Shown here piece after piece: positions 13,801 to 28,800 of a stretch of DNA of 64,000 nt (within the stretch, counting starts at the first letter, position 1; the number at the start of each line of letters is the position of its first letter). The stretch lies in NCBI GenBank assembly GCA_011009095.1, contig VTPC01002316.1:1-64000 (forward strand), in the 5' to 3' direction. The stretch comes from Ignelater luminosus (Eukaryota > Arthropoda > Insecta > Coleoptera > Elateridae). The translations under genes were made by a program, and so were the position numbers. Below the pieces are notes generated by a model. The model had not been told where the DNA came from. It did not search any database and saw nothing but the letters and a program-made list of their open reading frames with translations.

Positions 13801-16800
13801 TGTAGCAATTAAGGTAGATCTGGTAGATAGTAGTTGAGCGTTTATAAAAATTATTTTAGATACGTAGGATAAACAAATAATTGAAGTTGAAAGATTCTAT
13901 TGCAGTCTGGTGTAAACAGAAGAGATAAACAACTGTATCCGGCAGACGCATCATCTAACTGGGAATATACCAGATGTTGTCTTTCATTTCTGTAAAAAGC
14001 GTTAATGTTTATAGCGTGTCTAGTGCAAGATTACCCCAGAATTCTATTAGTCCAGCAGCCGACAACCTAACCAAGTTAATCCCTCTATACTTGATTTTGT
14101 TTGGACATAGTTTCCGCTAAAAACATTCGCGTACAAGACCAGGTTTTGCAAAAGAAAATAAATTTGCTAGACTTTTTATTGTTTATATTCTGCATATTAC
14201 AGTTTGCGTTAGATGAATTTACAAACATTTTAAAAAGACGTTAATAAATCATAACTCCAGCGGACGATATACGGCTGGATTAACTAGACTAAAATCCTTT
14301 CAACATATTCTATTAATAGGCAAAGCTTAAATGTCAACACCATTTAATGAATTTCTGTTTCAAGGATAACATATTGCAAATGTGTAACAGTAAAATTGAC
14401 TAACACGTACAACAAAGAGACACATATTACATACACATGTGTATAACATATGCAAGGCAGTAAGACCAATAAGTAATTGCATACATTCACTGGCAAATAT
14501 GATTTATTGTAGCAAAAGACAAATTCTAGAGGGAAATGAAGGAGATTGTTCTGTAAATTGCTATAGATATAACCGGATTACAGGATAATTTCGTTGATAA
14601 AACGTAAATCAAAAACATAAATCTTGAAACCTGTGTAATTCCAAAGAGTAATCTTGTATGGCACAAAAAGTTATTATTGCTGTGTAAACTTGAACGAGCT
14701 AAAAAAATTACCAAATAATAATTAATTCCAGCTATAAACTGTATACTACGTTGTCAATAAATTTCTATTCAAATATCGGAATGGATTTTAGAAATGATCG
14801 GTTTGCATATTTAACAGGCATTCGGTTATGAACTCAATTTTTCAAATTGATTTATGTTTAATCTCTGAAGGATTTGCGTTTTTTGTTAAATTCGTAAACA
14901 AATATCGATGATAATTTCCATTTACACAAACTCAAACCGAAGAAAATGTAAACAATTTTGCTTCAGAATCAATTCTGAATTATACATTAATAACATTTAT
15001 TAAAAATAAAAGGTAAACATGTAATTGAAGCGAAAGAATCGATATAAATCACTAAATTTCTGACACGAGCTTCGTTACAACCAGTAATCAGTGTACGATT
15101 TGTTTTATGTTCATAAACATCAAATAAAATTTAAATTTTTATAAAAAGCTGTTGATATTAATGTGGATTTCAGCTAGAATTAATACTGAATAGGTAAATT
15201 ACTAAATAATATATTGACAGTAGAACTCAAACACCAACACTCCCTTATTTAATAAGAATAACTTACAAAAACTTCCATGTAATTACACAATTATTCTTGA
15301 CATAGCAAGCAATGGTTTTATTAGTACGTCCGCTTAGTTGTTTTTCTGTACGAGGGCGGTTCAGTAAGTACCCGTGTTTGACGACAGAAGGCGTTCCTGA
15401 GGGAAGTTGGTGTTATCATCGTGTGCTGCCATCTATCAAACGACGGTATAACAAATTGCAGACTGATTGATAGGTTAGTTTGGATTTGACAGCCATTTGA
15501 GTAAGACGTGTTTCGTGATTTTAGCTAAGATGGAAAAAGAGCAGTATCGTTCGGTAATTCGCTTTCTGTTTTTGGATGGGAAAAAATGCGAGGAGATAAA
15601 AGCAAAGTTGGATGCTATTTACGGGAACATTTCGCCATCTATGACCACAGTTAGATATTGGTTCCACGAATTTAAACGTGGGCGAACATCCGTTTTTGAT
15701 GAGGAGCGACCAGGACGCCCGGCAGACGTGGTTACCGAGGAAATCATTCAAAAAGTCCACGACATGATTCTCGCTGATCGACGAACGAAAGTGCGTGAAG
15801 TAACAGAGGCCGTAGGTGTGTCGGCCGGAACGGCAATTAATATTTTACATGATAAGTTGGCGATGAAAAAATTGTCGGCGCGATGGGTGCCGCGATTGCT
15901 AACGGTGGACAACAAGCGGATGCGGCTGTTAACTTCGAAGCAGTGTTTGGAGCAATTTAAGCGAAATCCGAAGGAGTTTTTGCGTCGAGTTGTCACCGTT
16001 GATGAAACCTGGATTCATCATTACACACCAGAAACTAAGCAACAATCAAAACAATGGATTTCTCCCGGTGAATCTGCTCCAAAGAAGGCGAAGATGGTTC
16101 CATCGGACGGAAAGGTTATGGCGATGATTTTTTGGGATGCGAACGGCGTCATCCTCATGGATTTTTTAGAAAAAGGAAGAACGATCACTGGACAATACTA
16201 CAGTGAGTTATTAGACAGCTTCGACAAAAAATTGAAGGAGACACGGTCGCATTTGGCGAAAAAGAAGGTGCTGTTTCACCACGATAACGCACCAGCACAT
16301 TCATCCGGAGTTGTCGCCGCCAAACTGCATGAATTGCGTTATGAATTGCTGCCGCATCCCCCGTATTCACCCGATCTGGCTCCCTGCGACTTTTTCTTGT
16401 TTCCTAACATGAAGAAATGGCTCGCGGGAAAAAAATTTAGCTCAAACGAGGAAGTCATCGCCGAGATAGAGGCGTATTTTGGAGAGTTCGACAAATCCTA
16501 TTTTTTGGAGGGGTTAAAAAAATGGCAGGAACGTTGGGAGAAGTGTATATTTCTAAAAGGAGACTATGTTGGAAAATAAAAAAAAAATTTTTGAAAAAAA
16601 TTGTGTCTTCATTTCTAACACGGGTACTTATTGAACCGCCCTCGTATTCACTTCTGTAATTATAATTTCACCGATTCGCGGACGAAAAAGTCACACGAAT
16701 GTCAAATGTGTTATGTTCTTTGATAACACTTTGTATTCTAAGCGACTTGAATAATAGCTTCATTATTAACTTGTAAATCATTAGTAACTGCAGTCACCAC

Positions 16801-19800
16801 AGCCTTCCACTTTGCTCGTGCCGAATCGTATTAGGATTTCCTTGATATAGAGGGTTTGACTAATTTGTTGTTCTCTGTTAATTTCTAGTTCCCAGAAAAA
16901 CAAAACCGATTTGCCACAAAGAGCCCTTAATCACTAGTCTGGTTGTCAATCTATATCAATTGATCTATCGGCAATGTTTTACTTTGTAAACCTATTTACA
17001 GGGAATGGCTCTTTTCCCACAATATAAGTAGATGTTTCAAGACCTAAGTTTGCTTTTCTCAAAGCGTTGTCATCTCTCGATCGGTACATTGCTTCTTTTG
17101 ATTCGATTTTATGACTTAGTCCTAAGTTTCTGTTGAACTAAATGCTGCATAGTCTTGTCATCTAGTTGCCTCATTGTTTTTCATCAAAATCTCAGAATTC
17201 TTTTTTTTCTACTCTAACCTCAAAGTAATCCTTGGTTTGAGTTGCTGAATCTTGAAGTTCTTGTCCAGAAAGATCGACATTAACTAAAATATCCACGCGT
17301 TTCTTTTGAGTCAACGCATTCTCTTTAAAAATGACATCTCGTTATTTAATTCACTTGTTGTCTTCTTTGTACCAAGTTTAGATTTCATAAAGCGCTGCCG
17401 TCTCTGGGTCCATTGCTTCTTTCCAGTCATCTTGTTGATTTTACGACTTTGTCATAAATTTCTATTGAAACAAATGCCGCATAGTTTTGAAGCTTCTGCG
17501 GACGTCTAAGTATAGATCGATCACGCAGCTGCCGTTTAGTGATCTCACTGTTCTTTTGGGGATCATCTTCAAGAACATCTTCATCGAAACCTCATACTGG
17601 TACTTGGTTTGAGTTGCTAAGTCTTGGAAGCTCTTGCTCAGGAAAATTGACATTAACTAAAATATACATAATATCCTTGTTTAGTAGTTTTGTAATCTAT
17701 CTAGTTTGCTTGTTTTCTTTGCACCAAAATCAGTATTATTCATCAAAAAACAGTCTCCGGACGCCTAAGTGTAGACCGATCACGCAGCTATCATCTAATT
17801 TCTCATTGCTCTTTTGGAAATTAGCTTCAGGAACATCTTCGTCAAAACCCCAGAATTGTTTTTCTTCAGTTTGCTTGCTAACCTCAGACTGGCCCTTGGT
17901 CTAAATTGTTGAGTCTTGGAAGTTCTTGCTCAGGAAGATTAGAAATATACACGCCCTTCTTTTAAACCAATGCCTTCTTTTCAAAAATGACACTAAAATC
18001 GATATTATTCAGCAAAATTCATTTGATAGCCTTTCGGCCCATTTCTTTCTTTCGTTATCTTGGAACATGCAAACATCAAGTTTCTTACTATAACACAACC
18101 CATATGGACACTAAAAGGTCCTGTTGGATTCAGTATGTACGATTCTGATTTTATCATTTCGGCCTAAAGTTTTTGTGGAATATTTCCTTGGGCGTGTACT
18201 AACTGTTTCGACGACAGTACCATCTTCTCTTTCACTGCAGCCATTTTGACGTGAAATAATGGCACAGTAAGACGCTGAATAATTCTTTCCTTCTGAAGAA
18301 TGTTTTTAACTCGTTTGTTTTCAAACTCGGCTCCATTGTTATTCAAGACTTCCTTAATAACACAGGATGCCTAACAATATAAGAAAATTCAATTCCTTGA
18401 TCTTTCTAGGTTTTGACAGCAGTTACGATTGTGATATTATTTATGGTAGCTGGCAGGGATGTTGACATAAAACAAACCAGGCCAAAAACTTCTAATTTGT
18501 GTCTTCCGATCTTCCGTGGTTCTTTAAGTTGGATCTTGAAAAAGTGAAATGAGTGTAGTAAACCACAGTCGGGATATTCATTCTGATTTTGGTGCCTTTC
18601 CGTCTGCTATTCATCTTCGTCATTTTTTAATCTCACAATCAAACTTTTTTGTAATAATTGCAGATAATTTCTGTTTTCGCTTTGAAGAATCAACCTTCTT
18701 GAGGTACAGATTCAATTCTTTTGTTCGAAGGAGCATTCTAACAAGTGGAAAATTAGCAAAAGTTCTGTCATTTCTAGACATTCAAGCATCCAACTCAATT
18801 TAAAAGAAAAATATTCTTCTGTCCTTTCTGTTCTGCCCATACCTTTTGTAAAGTTTCTTCTAGTATCATAGTTGTCAAACTAGGGAAATGTTCTTAATGC
18901 ATTTTTATATGCTGTTATTCGTTCGGCAGCAGCATCATCTGGAAGTGCATTAGATGTAATTAAGTTGCCTTCGACAAATACAAATGTTTTGTATTTCCAT
19001 GCAGCGCAATTCGATTTTCCTTTTCAAATAAATCTTCATTAGAGATATATCTAACCGTTGGAATAGTGCTTAGAAATTATCTTAGGAAAAATACTCCATT
19101 AAGCGTTGGTTGAGTCCGATTCATTTGTTATTTTGCACGACTCTCGTATTTTAGTTTTCTGACAATCTGATTTGTCATCTATGACATTGCAATGACTAAG
19201 TAGTAGTAGTAGGATACTAAAAACATTGTAATGGGTTTCTTGGTGGAAGTAAAGTTCTGGCTGACAAAAGAGTTGCAACAGCCAAAATACTTAAAATGTA
19301 GAATAAACAATCTAAAAAGCCGAAAATATAATTTTGAGTAAAATACTTATGATTGGATAAAATATCAGAATCTAATATATTCGAATAGCAGAAGAAAAAC
19401 ATAACGACCATAACATCTGAAATGCAAAACAGGCGAACAAAAAGATAAAAAAGTGCAATTATGGTTGCTTGGTCTTTGGATTTACAGAAAACAATCAAAG
19501 CCAAAATCCATTAAGAACAAATATACGAGTAGGCCAAAAAATTAAGTTTCTTCGAATGAATGACACATTCAAGACTATGTTATGGGGAATGACCAGAAGA
19601 AGAATCCAAAAGATTTAACTTTAAACAGACAGTCGAAACGACCAAAATGCTGAACCTTTGCTTGGTAAGATAAAGATTGCATCGGTACTAAAATCGGTTA
19701 AAAATACGTAGATATGCGAAAAAAGCAAAAGAAAATAGTTCCAAAAGGAAGAAAGCTAAAGTTCCAATAAAAAAACCATGCTGGAGGAAATGCGATTAAA

Positions 19801-22800
19801 AATTGGAAAGATTAAATAAATAACATAAACAAAGTGTACTACATGATTTTGAAAGCGATCAATGCCAAAACCTGAGAAATTTAGAAATATGACTTAATAT
19901 GTCCATCGACCAAGGCTCTCCAAAGTAAAATAATGACCAAACAATCTGGAATTTGGAAATCGAAAAATCAAAGTAGTCGAATTTCTCATGTGTGGATTGC
20001 GTTAATAAAACAGAAATTAAATATTTCCCATTTTTTGCAAGATTTTAATTAGCGAATCAAAACAACCATTATACTTAAAATTTCCCGCCAGTAAACTAAC
20101 GATTTAGCAAACATTCAAATTCAAATTTAGAAACGGGTCATTTTAATGATTGGAGATTAATCTTTAATAAATGTGCCACCATTAACAGTTCGATGTGTAA
20201 ACAACCCAGAAATAAAAAATGCATCAATACCAACTTAACTCGTAATAAATTCTCGATTTTTCCAACTTCGACACCTAAAAGCTTCTTAAACGCGACGATA
20301 ACTTTTGAAAATAGAGCACGATTTATGGTTTCCTTACGTAGCAATTTAATATCGACGCGTAATTATGATGTATTTTCTCAACAATTACCTTCCTATCCGT
20401 GAGAACTAACATAAGAACAAGTTTTTCTTTAGTTTGCTAGCCATTTTTAGTTAATTAAGAATACAAAAGAATAAATTAGAGAAAAAAAGGTCGTTATATT
20501 TAATTATATTTAAGATCTAGAAAGTGCTACTGGAACATAAAACTTAATCTAGATAATACTTCGTTTCAAATAAAATTTTTACCATTAAATGGAAGGGAAT
20601 AATAAAAATATTGCGGTCGGTATAAATCTTTATAAAATATTGCAGTCTTGAGACAATCAAGATAAGAACAACAAAATTGGAGTGCGTGTGTGGTGCGTCC
20701 CGTTATTTATGTTTTAAGTCTATAATTTCATTATTTTGTACATTTTTTGTTTCGCTAATATACCTTAAATGAGATTTGAACATTTCTCGTTTATTATGGA
20801 ACTTTGTTTTTGTTATTAGAACTCCTGTGACATATACACATAGTTACAAACTGGTAGAACAAATATTTCGAGCATTTTCCGAAGAGAATTAAACTGAAAT
20901 TAATACGAGTCCATCACGCTAATGATTAAATAAATGGATTAATCCTACTAATTGGAATTCAATAGCATTAGACCTAAATCCGTTAAAGTTTCACAATTAA
21001 ACACTTTACGATACGACTTAATTTAAATATTCTCAATTTACATTAAAAGAAATTCAAGATTACTTTTCTCACAGCAATACCTAAATGAGAAAAAGAAACG
21101 AGTTAAAATGAATTAAATAAGATTAAAATATTGCGCGCATAAAAATCTCTTTTATTATACGAGGGCTAATCGATATGTTTGTAAATTAATCTTTTAGCGT
21201 TGTTATTAATAATTTCAAATGAAATGGCTTTTAGAATAAAAGAATAATCTTTCTTTTGCATGCTATCCGCTATTAAATAGATTCGATAGTAAATTGTTTT
21301 CCAACATTTATTGATCTACTAATCTTAAGGCTGTCTAGACAAATAGAAATAATTATTTTTCTTGATGGTAGATCGCATTACATTAATTAGTTTATTCCTA
21401 TTTTGTTTTGTAAAATTTGAAGTGGAACTCCAAACTACTTAGTATTTATAGATATTTGACTCGATTCTTCTAAGACCTCGTATCTCACGAGGCTAAGCAG
21501 GCACTTTTCTATTTTTATTTCCATTAACTTATATTTCTCAAACGTGTCTTCAATAAAGTGTCTTCTTTCTGTGTAATTCCCTTAATACACACTTTCTGGA
21601 ATAACAGCAAATCAGAAATACTTAAGAGCTTTCGGTTCAGAGATAAATTAGGTAGGATATTATACCATGTGGCTAAATCTAAAATCAGATCTTTCGACTC
21701 TTTAAGCGAAGTTACAGCAATTTCCTGGACTATTGCTTAAGCTTTGGCCAATGTATCCACTGCTAATAGCTCTTCAAGAATTTCAGTAACCAACATAGTA
21801 ACTGAATAGAATTCTACTGTGTTGGGTATAAAAATCTAAAGTTCAAATATTATGGTTATACATCAGAACAGAAATAGTATAGTTTTGGCTGGAATTTAGC
21901 GTTATATGTCTCAGGTAGCTTCGTGAGTTATTGATAAGATGACAGAGGTAAGCTCCAGGTCGCCTTCTTCGTTACGATTGCCGAAAGAACGACTCCTGCA
22001 TACCTAGAAAGTAGTTTTCTCTGGCTCACAATAATTGTGATGCCTTTTGTTTATTTAATTTTTCTAATTCATGACTTTAAATCTATGGTGGGATTCTTGC
22101 TGCCCTTGTTTATGACAAAACCTCATTTATTTGAACTTTGAACTCTGCTTTGGTCATCTCACGATCACCAAAAATTTCGTACAACTCCAGGGCCTCCCAT
22201 TTTGGGCATAGCTCCTGGCGTACTTAATTTCTTCTTAAAAATAGGTTCTTGAACGTAACAAATTATTAAATATGAAGATATAATCAAATTATAATTCAAA
22301 AACGGTCTTCTCGAGCGACTCAGACTAGCCAAGATGTTCAAGAAATCTGGAATTTGCTATTCTAAAACATGCAGAACTGAACCTGCATGGGAAGATCTTG
22401 TATAACTTCAACAAAAATTTCCAGTTTCGCGTTTCAGAACTGTCGACTTGACATTGATTCGCCTCAGAAAACTATAAAGCGAGTTGGGGGACCATTTAGA
22501 TAAAGTTCAATTCGACCCCGAAAGCTAATTCTGCCCACTACTCGTCTACACTGTTCTGTAGTACCTTAAAGATTATAGAGAATCCTAGAATATTACCTGC
22601 TCTCACGTATTCCTTAAACTCAAAGCTTTTTGAGGTCTTGATTACCTACTTGCCTAAAGAATAATTTTAGCTTTGTTGAGCTGATTTTGGTTTTAAGTCT
22701 TAAGATTTAATAACATGAAACTGTTTCACTACAAAAGACAGCCCTGTCCGCCAGGGGCTTTTATTGCAAAAAACCTGTTACTTTGGCAAAAGGTCGGTGT

Positions 22801-25800
22801 CCGTGTCATTTAGTAATGACGAGCCAGGTTGGCCGTCTTTACTCTTGAAGAAAAGACTTTTTGTTATTAACACTTTTCTGCGCCGATCACGCAGCGGTCA
22901 TCCAGTCGTCTCATTGTTCCAATGATCATTTTCAGGAGCATCTTCATCAAAAATCCCTAAAATTATTTTTCTTCATCCTTACGAGAAATAGGCCTCTACC
23001 TGCCCCATCCAGAATTTAATGTTTCATATGCCATTCGTTAGTGCTGCCGTAGAATAGTTATTGTCCAAAAGATTCTAGGGTTCCAGAGATACGCCAGTTG
23101 GAGATTATGAATTTTTACCCAAATCGGGTGGATCAAGGAACATAAAAACTAAACTGTCGGGCGTGGTTGAAGCAAATAGGTTGAAACTTGGCATGTGTAG
23201 TTGCAGGCTTGAGCCATATCTACGGTATTTATTGTTGATTCTGAGTTGATTCTTCCATTCTTACACTAGTTATGAATTCTCATTTATGCTATAGCCCTAA
23301 AATTTTCAAAATTAAGTAAGACAGGAACAGCTTGATTAGGTATGGTTCTGTGTAGTTTATCGTAATCCTCTGGTATGGGGGGTTTCAACTTATGTCTGTC
23401 ATTTCCCAGACACGTCTAAACTCTAAGATACGAATTTTTGAATTTTACGAATTTTTTTTCCCAAAAATACAACTTTAGGTAGCGTATCTCGGCTACCGTA
23501 AGCTTTTGGGCAATAACTACTCTCCAGCAGCACTAGCGAATGGCATATGCAACATTAAATTCTGGGTGAGACAGGCAGAGGCCTATTCCTCATTAGTGTC
23601 AACCTCAAGACTGGTCTTCGATTGAAGTTGCCGAGTCTTAAAGTTTTCTGATCTAATAATTAGCTTGTTGTCTTCTTCGCACCAAATTCGGTATCCTTCA
23701 TCAAAACTCATTTGGTAGTCTTTCAGATCATTTTCTTCCTTCATTATTTTTGGATATGAAGTTTTTTAATGGACCAAGACTCATATGGACATATGCTGGA
23801 AATACTAGAAGATCCTGTCCCTGTCCGATTCAGTATGTACGACTCTGATTTTATCATTTCGGTCCATAGCTTTTGTGGAATATTTCCGTGAGCTACTATT
23901 GTTTCTAAATCTCGATATTTTCTTTCCGACTGCTCACAAGAGCAGAGCTTCATTACAGAGATAGCTCTGTCCGTGGAAGATTTTTATTATGAAAACTTGT
24001 TGCTGTATCATCTAGTAAGGTGAAGAATCCATTGGCGGATTGAGCTAGATCTGTTTACTGATGGGAACATAACTTCTTGTCGTCATTACTTTTTTGGGAA
24101 GAGTTGTCTTGTATTGCATTAAAATCGTTTCAAAGAGCAGAATGGATCCTTAAGCGCCTATCGGTCCTTCTCAATTTAAAGGCTTGGTAAGTTACTTCTG
24201 ATCTGCGTAGGATTTAAAAACATTTAAGCTGAACTGCGATTCGATTCGTTAATTTATCGTCCTTAAGGGCGTTCCAAAAATTTGATACTGAAAAATTGTT
24301 GGTGTTGATCTAAATTTGTACGTTTTAAGTACATGGTCTATTTGCTTCGAGACTTAGTTTCGAGCATTCAAGAACATCACAGCAATATTTCGAATAATAT
24401 TCTAACAGCAAGTAATGGATTGCTGTAGGAAATTCATAATATTCTATTATCACTATGTGATTAAACTTCGAATATTAAGATTAATGGGTGAATGGGGGCC
24501 ACTGTAGCAGTTTACATACTTGCGTGTGAAAAAAGTCAAATTATTTTAATTGACTTCCTTGTAGAAACCGTTTACTAATGTTTCAATCTATCTAGTTTAC
24601 ACTTTATATTTCTTAGTAATAATTCTCAATCTTAAAATGTTGAATCCAAGATTAATCTAATAAGGAAACAAGATCATAGATTAAACCAAAGAGAACCTTA
24701 ACGTGTCGTTAAAAATTCTTTAAAAATTTTAGAAAATCAACTGTTGCTATATTCATACCTATTATTCTCTTCTGGTAATTTATAGAATTTTGTATTCACG
24801 ATTGTAAATAAAAATGTATGTCACAAGCATATTGATTCGACTTAACTAGTATTTACATTATTTTAAAAGTAAACAGAAATAAAACTCTTTTCTCCCTTTA
24901 AATATATTTTGTCAGCATGCGATTCATAACGGAAAATGAAATAAAAGCTTGGAAAAAACTTGATAGTTTAACTTTTAAAGACTTGTTAGCGTACTAGCTC
25001 ATATTATATTGTAGTATATTTTCCACAAGTTCTGCTAACTTTAAAGGATTTGATTACATTTACTTCTGCTCCAAGAGTATTAGGTAATATATCTTTAAGT
25101 GTCTGTTTCAGACATGGCCTTTGTTTGGCTAGTTGATGTTCTGGACATTTTGCTAGTTTAAGCGAACTATCGCAATTTAGATAACGAGTCGTCTGTTCTT
25201 CTCTTTTGTAAATATTTAAATGTAGGGTGGATTACAAATTTAAATTTGACCTCTTCAAATATGCTTTAGAATTTTGAAATTTAACTTTAATTTGATTCAA
25301 AAGGAAAAAGGCCCTTACGCTTGTAACTTATGTTCTGCTGGCTCAAAATTTAATTACTTCCTCCAAGAACACCATTGAAATATAGTATAGGGAAGATTCG
25401 CTCGTATGAATCATTATGCATGAATTATGTTACAACACGTATTATACCCAGTACATGTATGTTTCCTGCGTGCCAATTCACTTTCCAAATTTATATGTAT
25501 GAAAATCAATTTTCTAACACAAAACAACTTTCGTATTAATTCCGCATTTATGTTGATGACGCAGTAAATAATGAAGAAATTCGTGATTAAAATATAGGTA
25601 TTCGTAAGTCCTTAATATACAGGTTTCCATTTGATTTATTTTTCCACGGCGCTATTCTCCCCAGAAGTAATAAATTTGCTTGGAGTGCCTTACACTAAAA
25701 TTGTCTGTATCCAACAAAAACTCTGAAAATAACAACAACGTGTTGATTTAAGGTATCGTAAGATCATTTTTATTACTCTTCTGTCTTCTTATTTTAAAAG

Positions 25801-28800
25801 AACAAATTGAATAATTTCCAAAAAAATTCTCTAAAAGTAAACAATTACGAACTAATATGGAAGAAGGAAATAAAATCAGTTTTACGTCTTCTCTAATTTT
25901 ATACTTGTTTTCAAAGGAGATTTATGGCCCATGCCGAAAACTATAAAAAAATATATAGTACGTGTGTAGGTTATATTGTTGAAAAACGAACAGAATCTAT
26001 TGTTTTTTATTAAAAACACGTGTCGTAAACCGTTCCTGAAAAGAAGAAAGGCACTTATTTACAACAAAATCGTTTCCGCATAAAAAACTCGAAAATTTTG
26101 GCTCCAATAAATAGTCGAAACATTTTATGCATCGGGTTCATCTCACTCCGGGGAGAAACATAAATAAACAATAAATTTTTCAGAAAGCATGGGCAGTAAA
26201 AAAAAACTCCCGAAAAGGATAATAAACAAAAAGAGAACTTACAGTTGACATTAAGAGTTACAGCCGTTTCAAGTTTGGTTCCCTCTGGCATTGCTCGGTT
26301 CCAAACCTCGCATCTGAAAATGGCCCCGTCTTCGTCTTTTCCAGGCGTCAATGACAATGTCGCTGTCGTTGGCTGATCTCTTGAACCGCCATTTTTTAAA
26401 GCCGCTTCCAAAGGGTATGTTGAACCTTGAAAAGAAAAAAATTAAATTAATGTCGATGATTAATTGCCTAGTAGTTTACTATTGTGAATACACCTAAAAA
26501 TATCCCTTTCATGCTTTTTGTATCAACATTTCTCCCTTTCGAATGGTTGCGTGTAGATCAGTAGGGAAAAATTAATGCTCCGTGAAGTGCTGTTCCTCAG
26601 TTGCTCGGGTTAAGTTATGAAATTTTAATGTTCATCAGAGGATTGTTTTGATCTCTTGATCAGTAAGGCTTGTTGGTGGAAGTATACTTTGAATTCAAAC
26701 TTTCATACTTGTTTTACAAACAGAATTTGTTATATTTTGATCCGACCCATCTTGAAAATATACTATTGCCTAAGAAAAGTCGTATATAAAAAGCAGAAAA
26801 GAATTGTAATGAACCGCAAAGGAAGCACAAATTATTGTAATTGTGATTACTGTTTATTGCACCTGAAGTTATCAACGTATATTTTTGTGTTTTATCGCAT
26901 TATAAAGCAATTTTAAAGTTATTATTCGTTGTCGCAAATTGTGAGAAAATAAGCTTCAGCAGCGCTCCGGGTTTTTCTAGATTACACTCGGCAAAATACG
27001 TGGCAAATTTATAGAATGTTTCGTTTATCGTGAAAAAATTACGTGTAAAAAGGAACAAAATCGTTAATTAAATTTTTGCAAGTCGAGTTTATTCTTACAA
27101 ATATTCTAGAAAGTTTTTCCTACAAAAATGGATTTAATTAGTGAAAAATTATACCGTTGAAAATGTAAATGCAGAAATACCAATCTATATGTAAATGAAC
27201 TATCAATATTTACGTTTACCACGCTAATTTCTCCGTTTTTTTGGTGCAGTGTAATTCAACTCTACAAACATTGCATATTTTACGTATTGTTTGAATTTAG
27301 AATAATTAATTTTCCGCCTTAACAAATAAAATATAACTGTTTAAAGATCCTTTGATAAAGTATACCCTTTACGCGCGTTATTATTATTATTCATTGATGA
27401 GTTAGAATTTGTGTGTAAAGTTCCCATCGTTCGTGATAGCTTAGAAAATAAGTGACGGGAAACAAGTTGTTACAGGTAAGTAAAGCAGTACAAGGAAGTT
27501 GATAATCTGTACGTTTCGTAATTATGATTGCTCTAGAGCTTCCATTTTAATATACCGTCTTTCAAGCTAAAGCTGCTTATCTGCCTTGTGAAATCGTTTG
27601 TTTTTATCATGCAAAATTTTGTTGTCAAGATTTGACCTGGAAATTACCATACTACTTCCTCCCCTTAAGATTATTTCCAGCTTTTAAATTAGAATATCTT
27701 TAAAACGTTTCTTAGCGGGACGGCACTTCTTTAAAAAGAGAACCTTTTAGAAATAATTTCGTTGCAAGAAGTCACATTGTATTTAAGAGAATTTTCATAC
27801 ATTTTCTTCTCCGACTTAATATAACATTTAGCAGCATTGAGGAAACTAGCAAAAGTTGGTGCAGAATGACTACATTCATTTATGTCGACTTTACGATTTA
27901 AGTCCTCATTACTTTAATAAATTTCCCCCCTTGACCGAATCGATTATAAAAATCTATTAATAGTAATAAACACACACAAGATTTTATTCCAATACCAAAA
28001 GATTAAGAAACTCTCAATTCTGTAAATAATAAAATTCAATTTTACTCGAAAACAATGCATTTTGGAAAAAAACTATACAGCTAAATTAATATTAATAGAA
28101 ACTGTCAAATTGTCTCCGTAGGTTGCTCAAAGAAACCAATAACTGTACAATTTATTCTATAGAGTCACATTTGGATTGTTCCATGACAAATCGAACCGTA
28201 ACTCAGATTTGCCTAATAAAATTCATCAGAACTATTTATGGATATGTAACGTTAGCAAAGACTATAAAGCTTAAGTTTTCTCAAAGAACTGCCAGCATTA
28301 CAAAAATCTTTAGTGTCATGTCTTTCTTAAAAACTCATACTTTGTCGGATAATCTCCATCTTGGAGATAATGAAAGAGGAAAGTTGCTAACCAAACAGTA
28401 CAAGTGTATTGTCTACATTTAGATAGGACCTCTATAAAATTATCCGTCTAGTCGTTGGGTGGGATGTGATCAAATGGTAATGTAAGAATAACTCAAAACG
28501 TTATTCTTAGTAATTTCATGGTAAAAATCTGGATTGTGGAACTTAGATCCAAATTTGGCTTACCGGTACCATATAGAACAATAGAGCAAAGAAGATGAAA
28601 ATCATTTGCAACGCGTGCCTAAAAGCAAGAATCCTGGAAGACAATCAAACAGATTGGGTTACCAAAAGAAGAAATTTAGAAATAGAAGAACTTAAGTCCA
28701 AATCATCTTCCGGCTTATAAGCATCATCTAGACCAACAGAACAAAGATGACGACTATCTACAGTGCATGTCTACAAGCGGTGGTGTACCGTGTTGTCTGC

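Larger units (their letters stand above)
15351..16644 (+). mobile_element. complete mariner element with terminal inverted repeats
   Basis: A 1294-bp element has 28-bp terminal inverted repeats at 15351-15378 and 16617-16644 that differ at one base. It is flanked by the TA target duplication at 15349-15350 and 16645-16646. It carries one uninterrupted transposase gene and little else. It lies in the ed intron between Ig2 and Ig3, in the opposite orientation to ed. The near-perfect ends and open frame indicate a recent insertion. The protein resembles the mellifera-type group of insect mariners; that assignment is from memory of the family. Confidence 0.95.
13518..26242 (-). other. ed: echinoid intron between Ig2 and Ig3 exons
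   Basis: A 12.7-kb intron holds the mariner, both copia remnants and the nested inverted-repeat element. The parts 13518-15350, 19081-22869 and 24111-26242 show nothing I can name. Confidence 0.8.

Noticed and set aside
15521-16370. Three minus-strand frames of 61-82 codons.
   Set aside because: They lie opposite the mariner transposase and are shadows of it.
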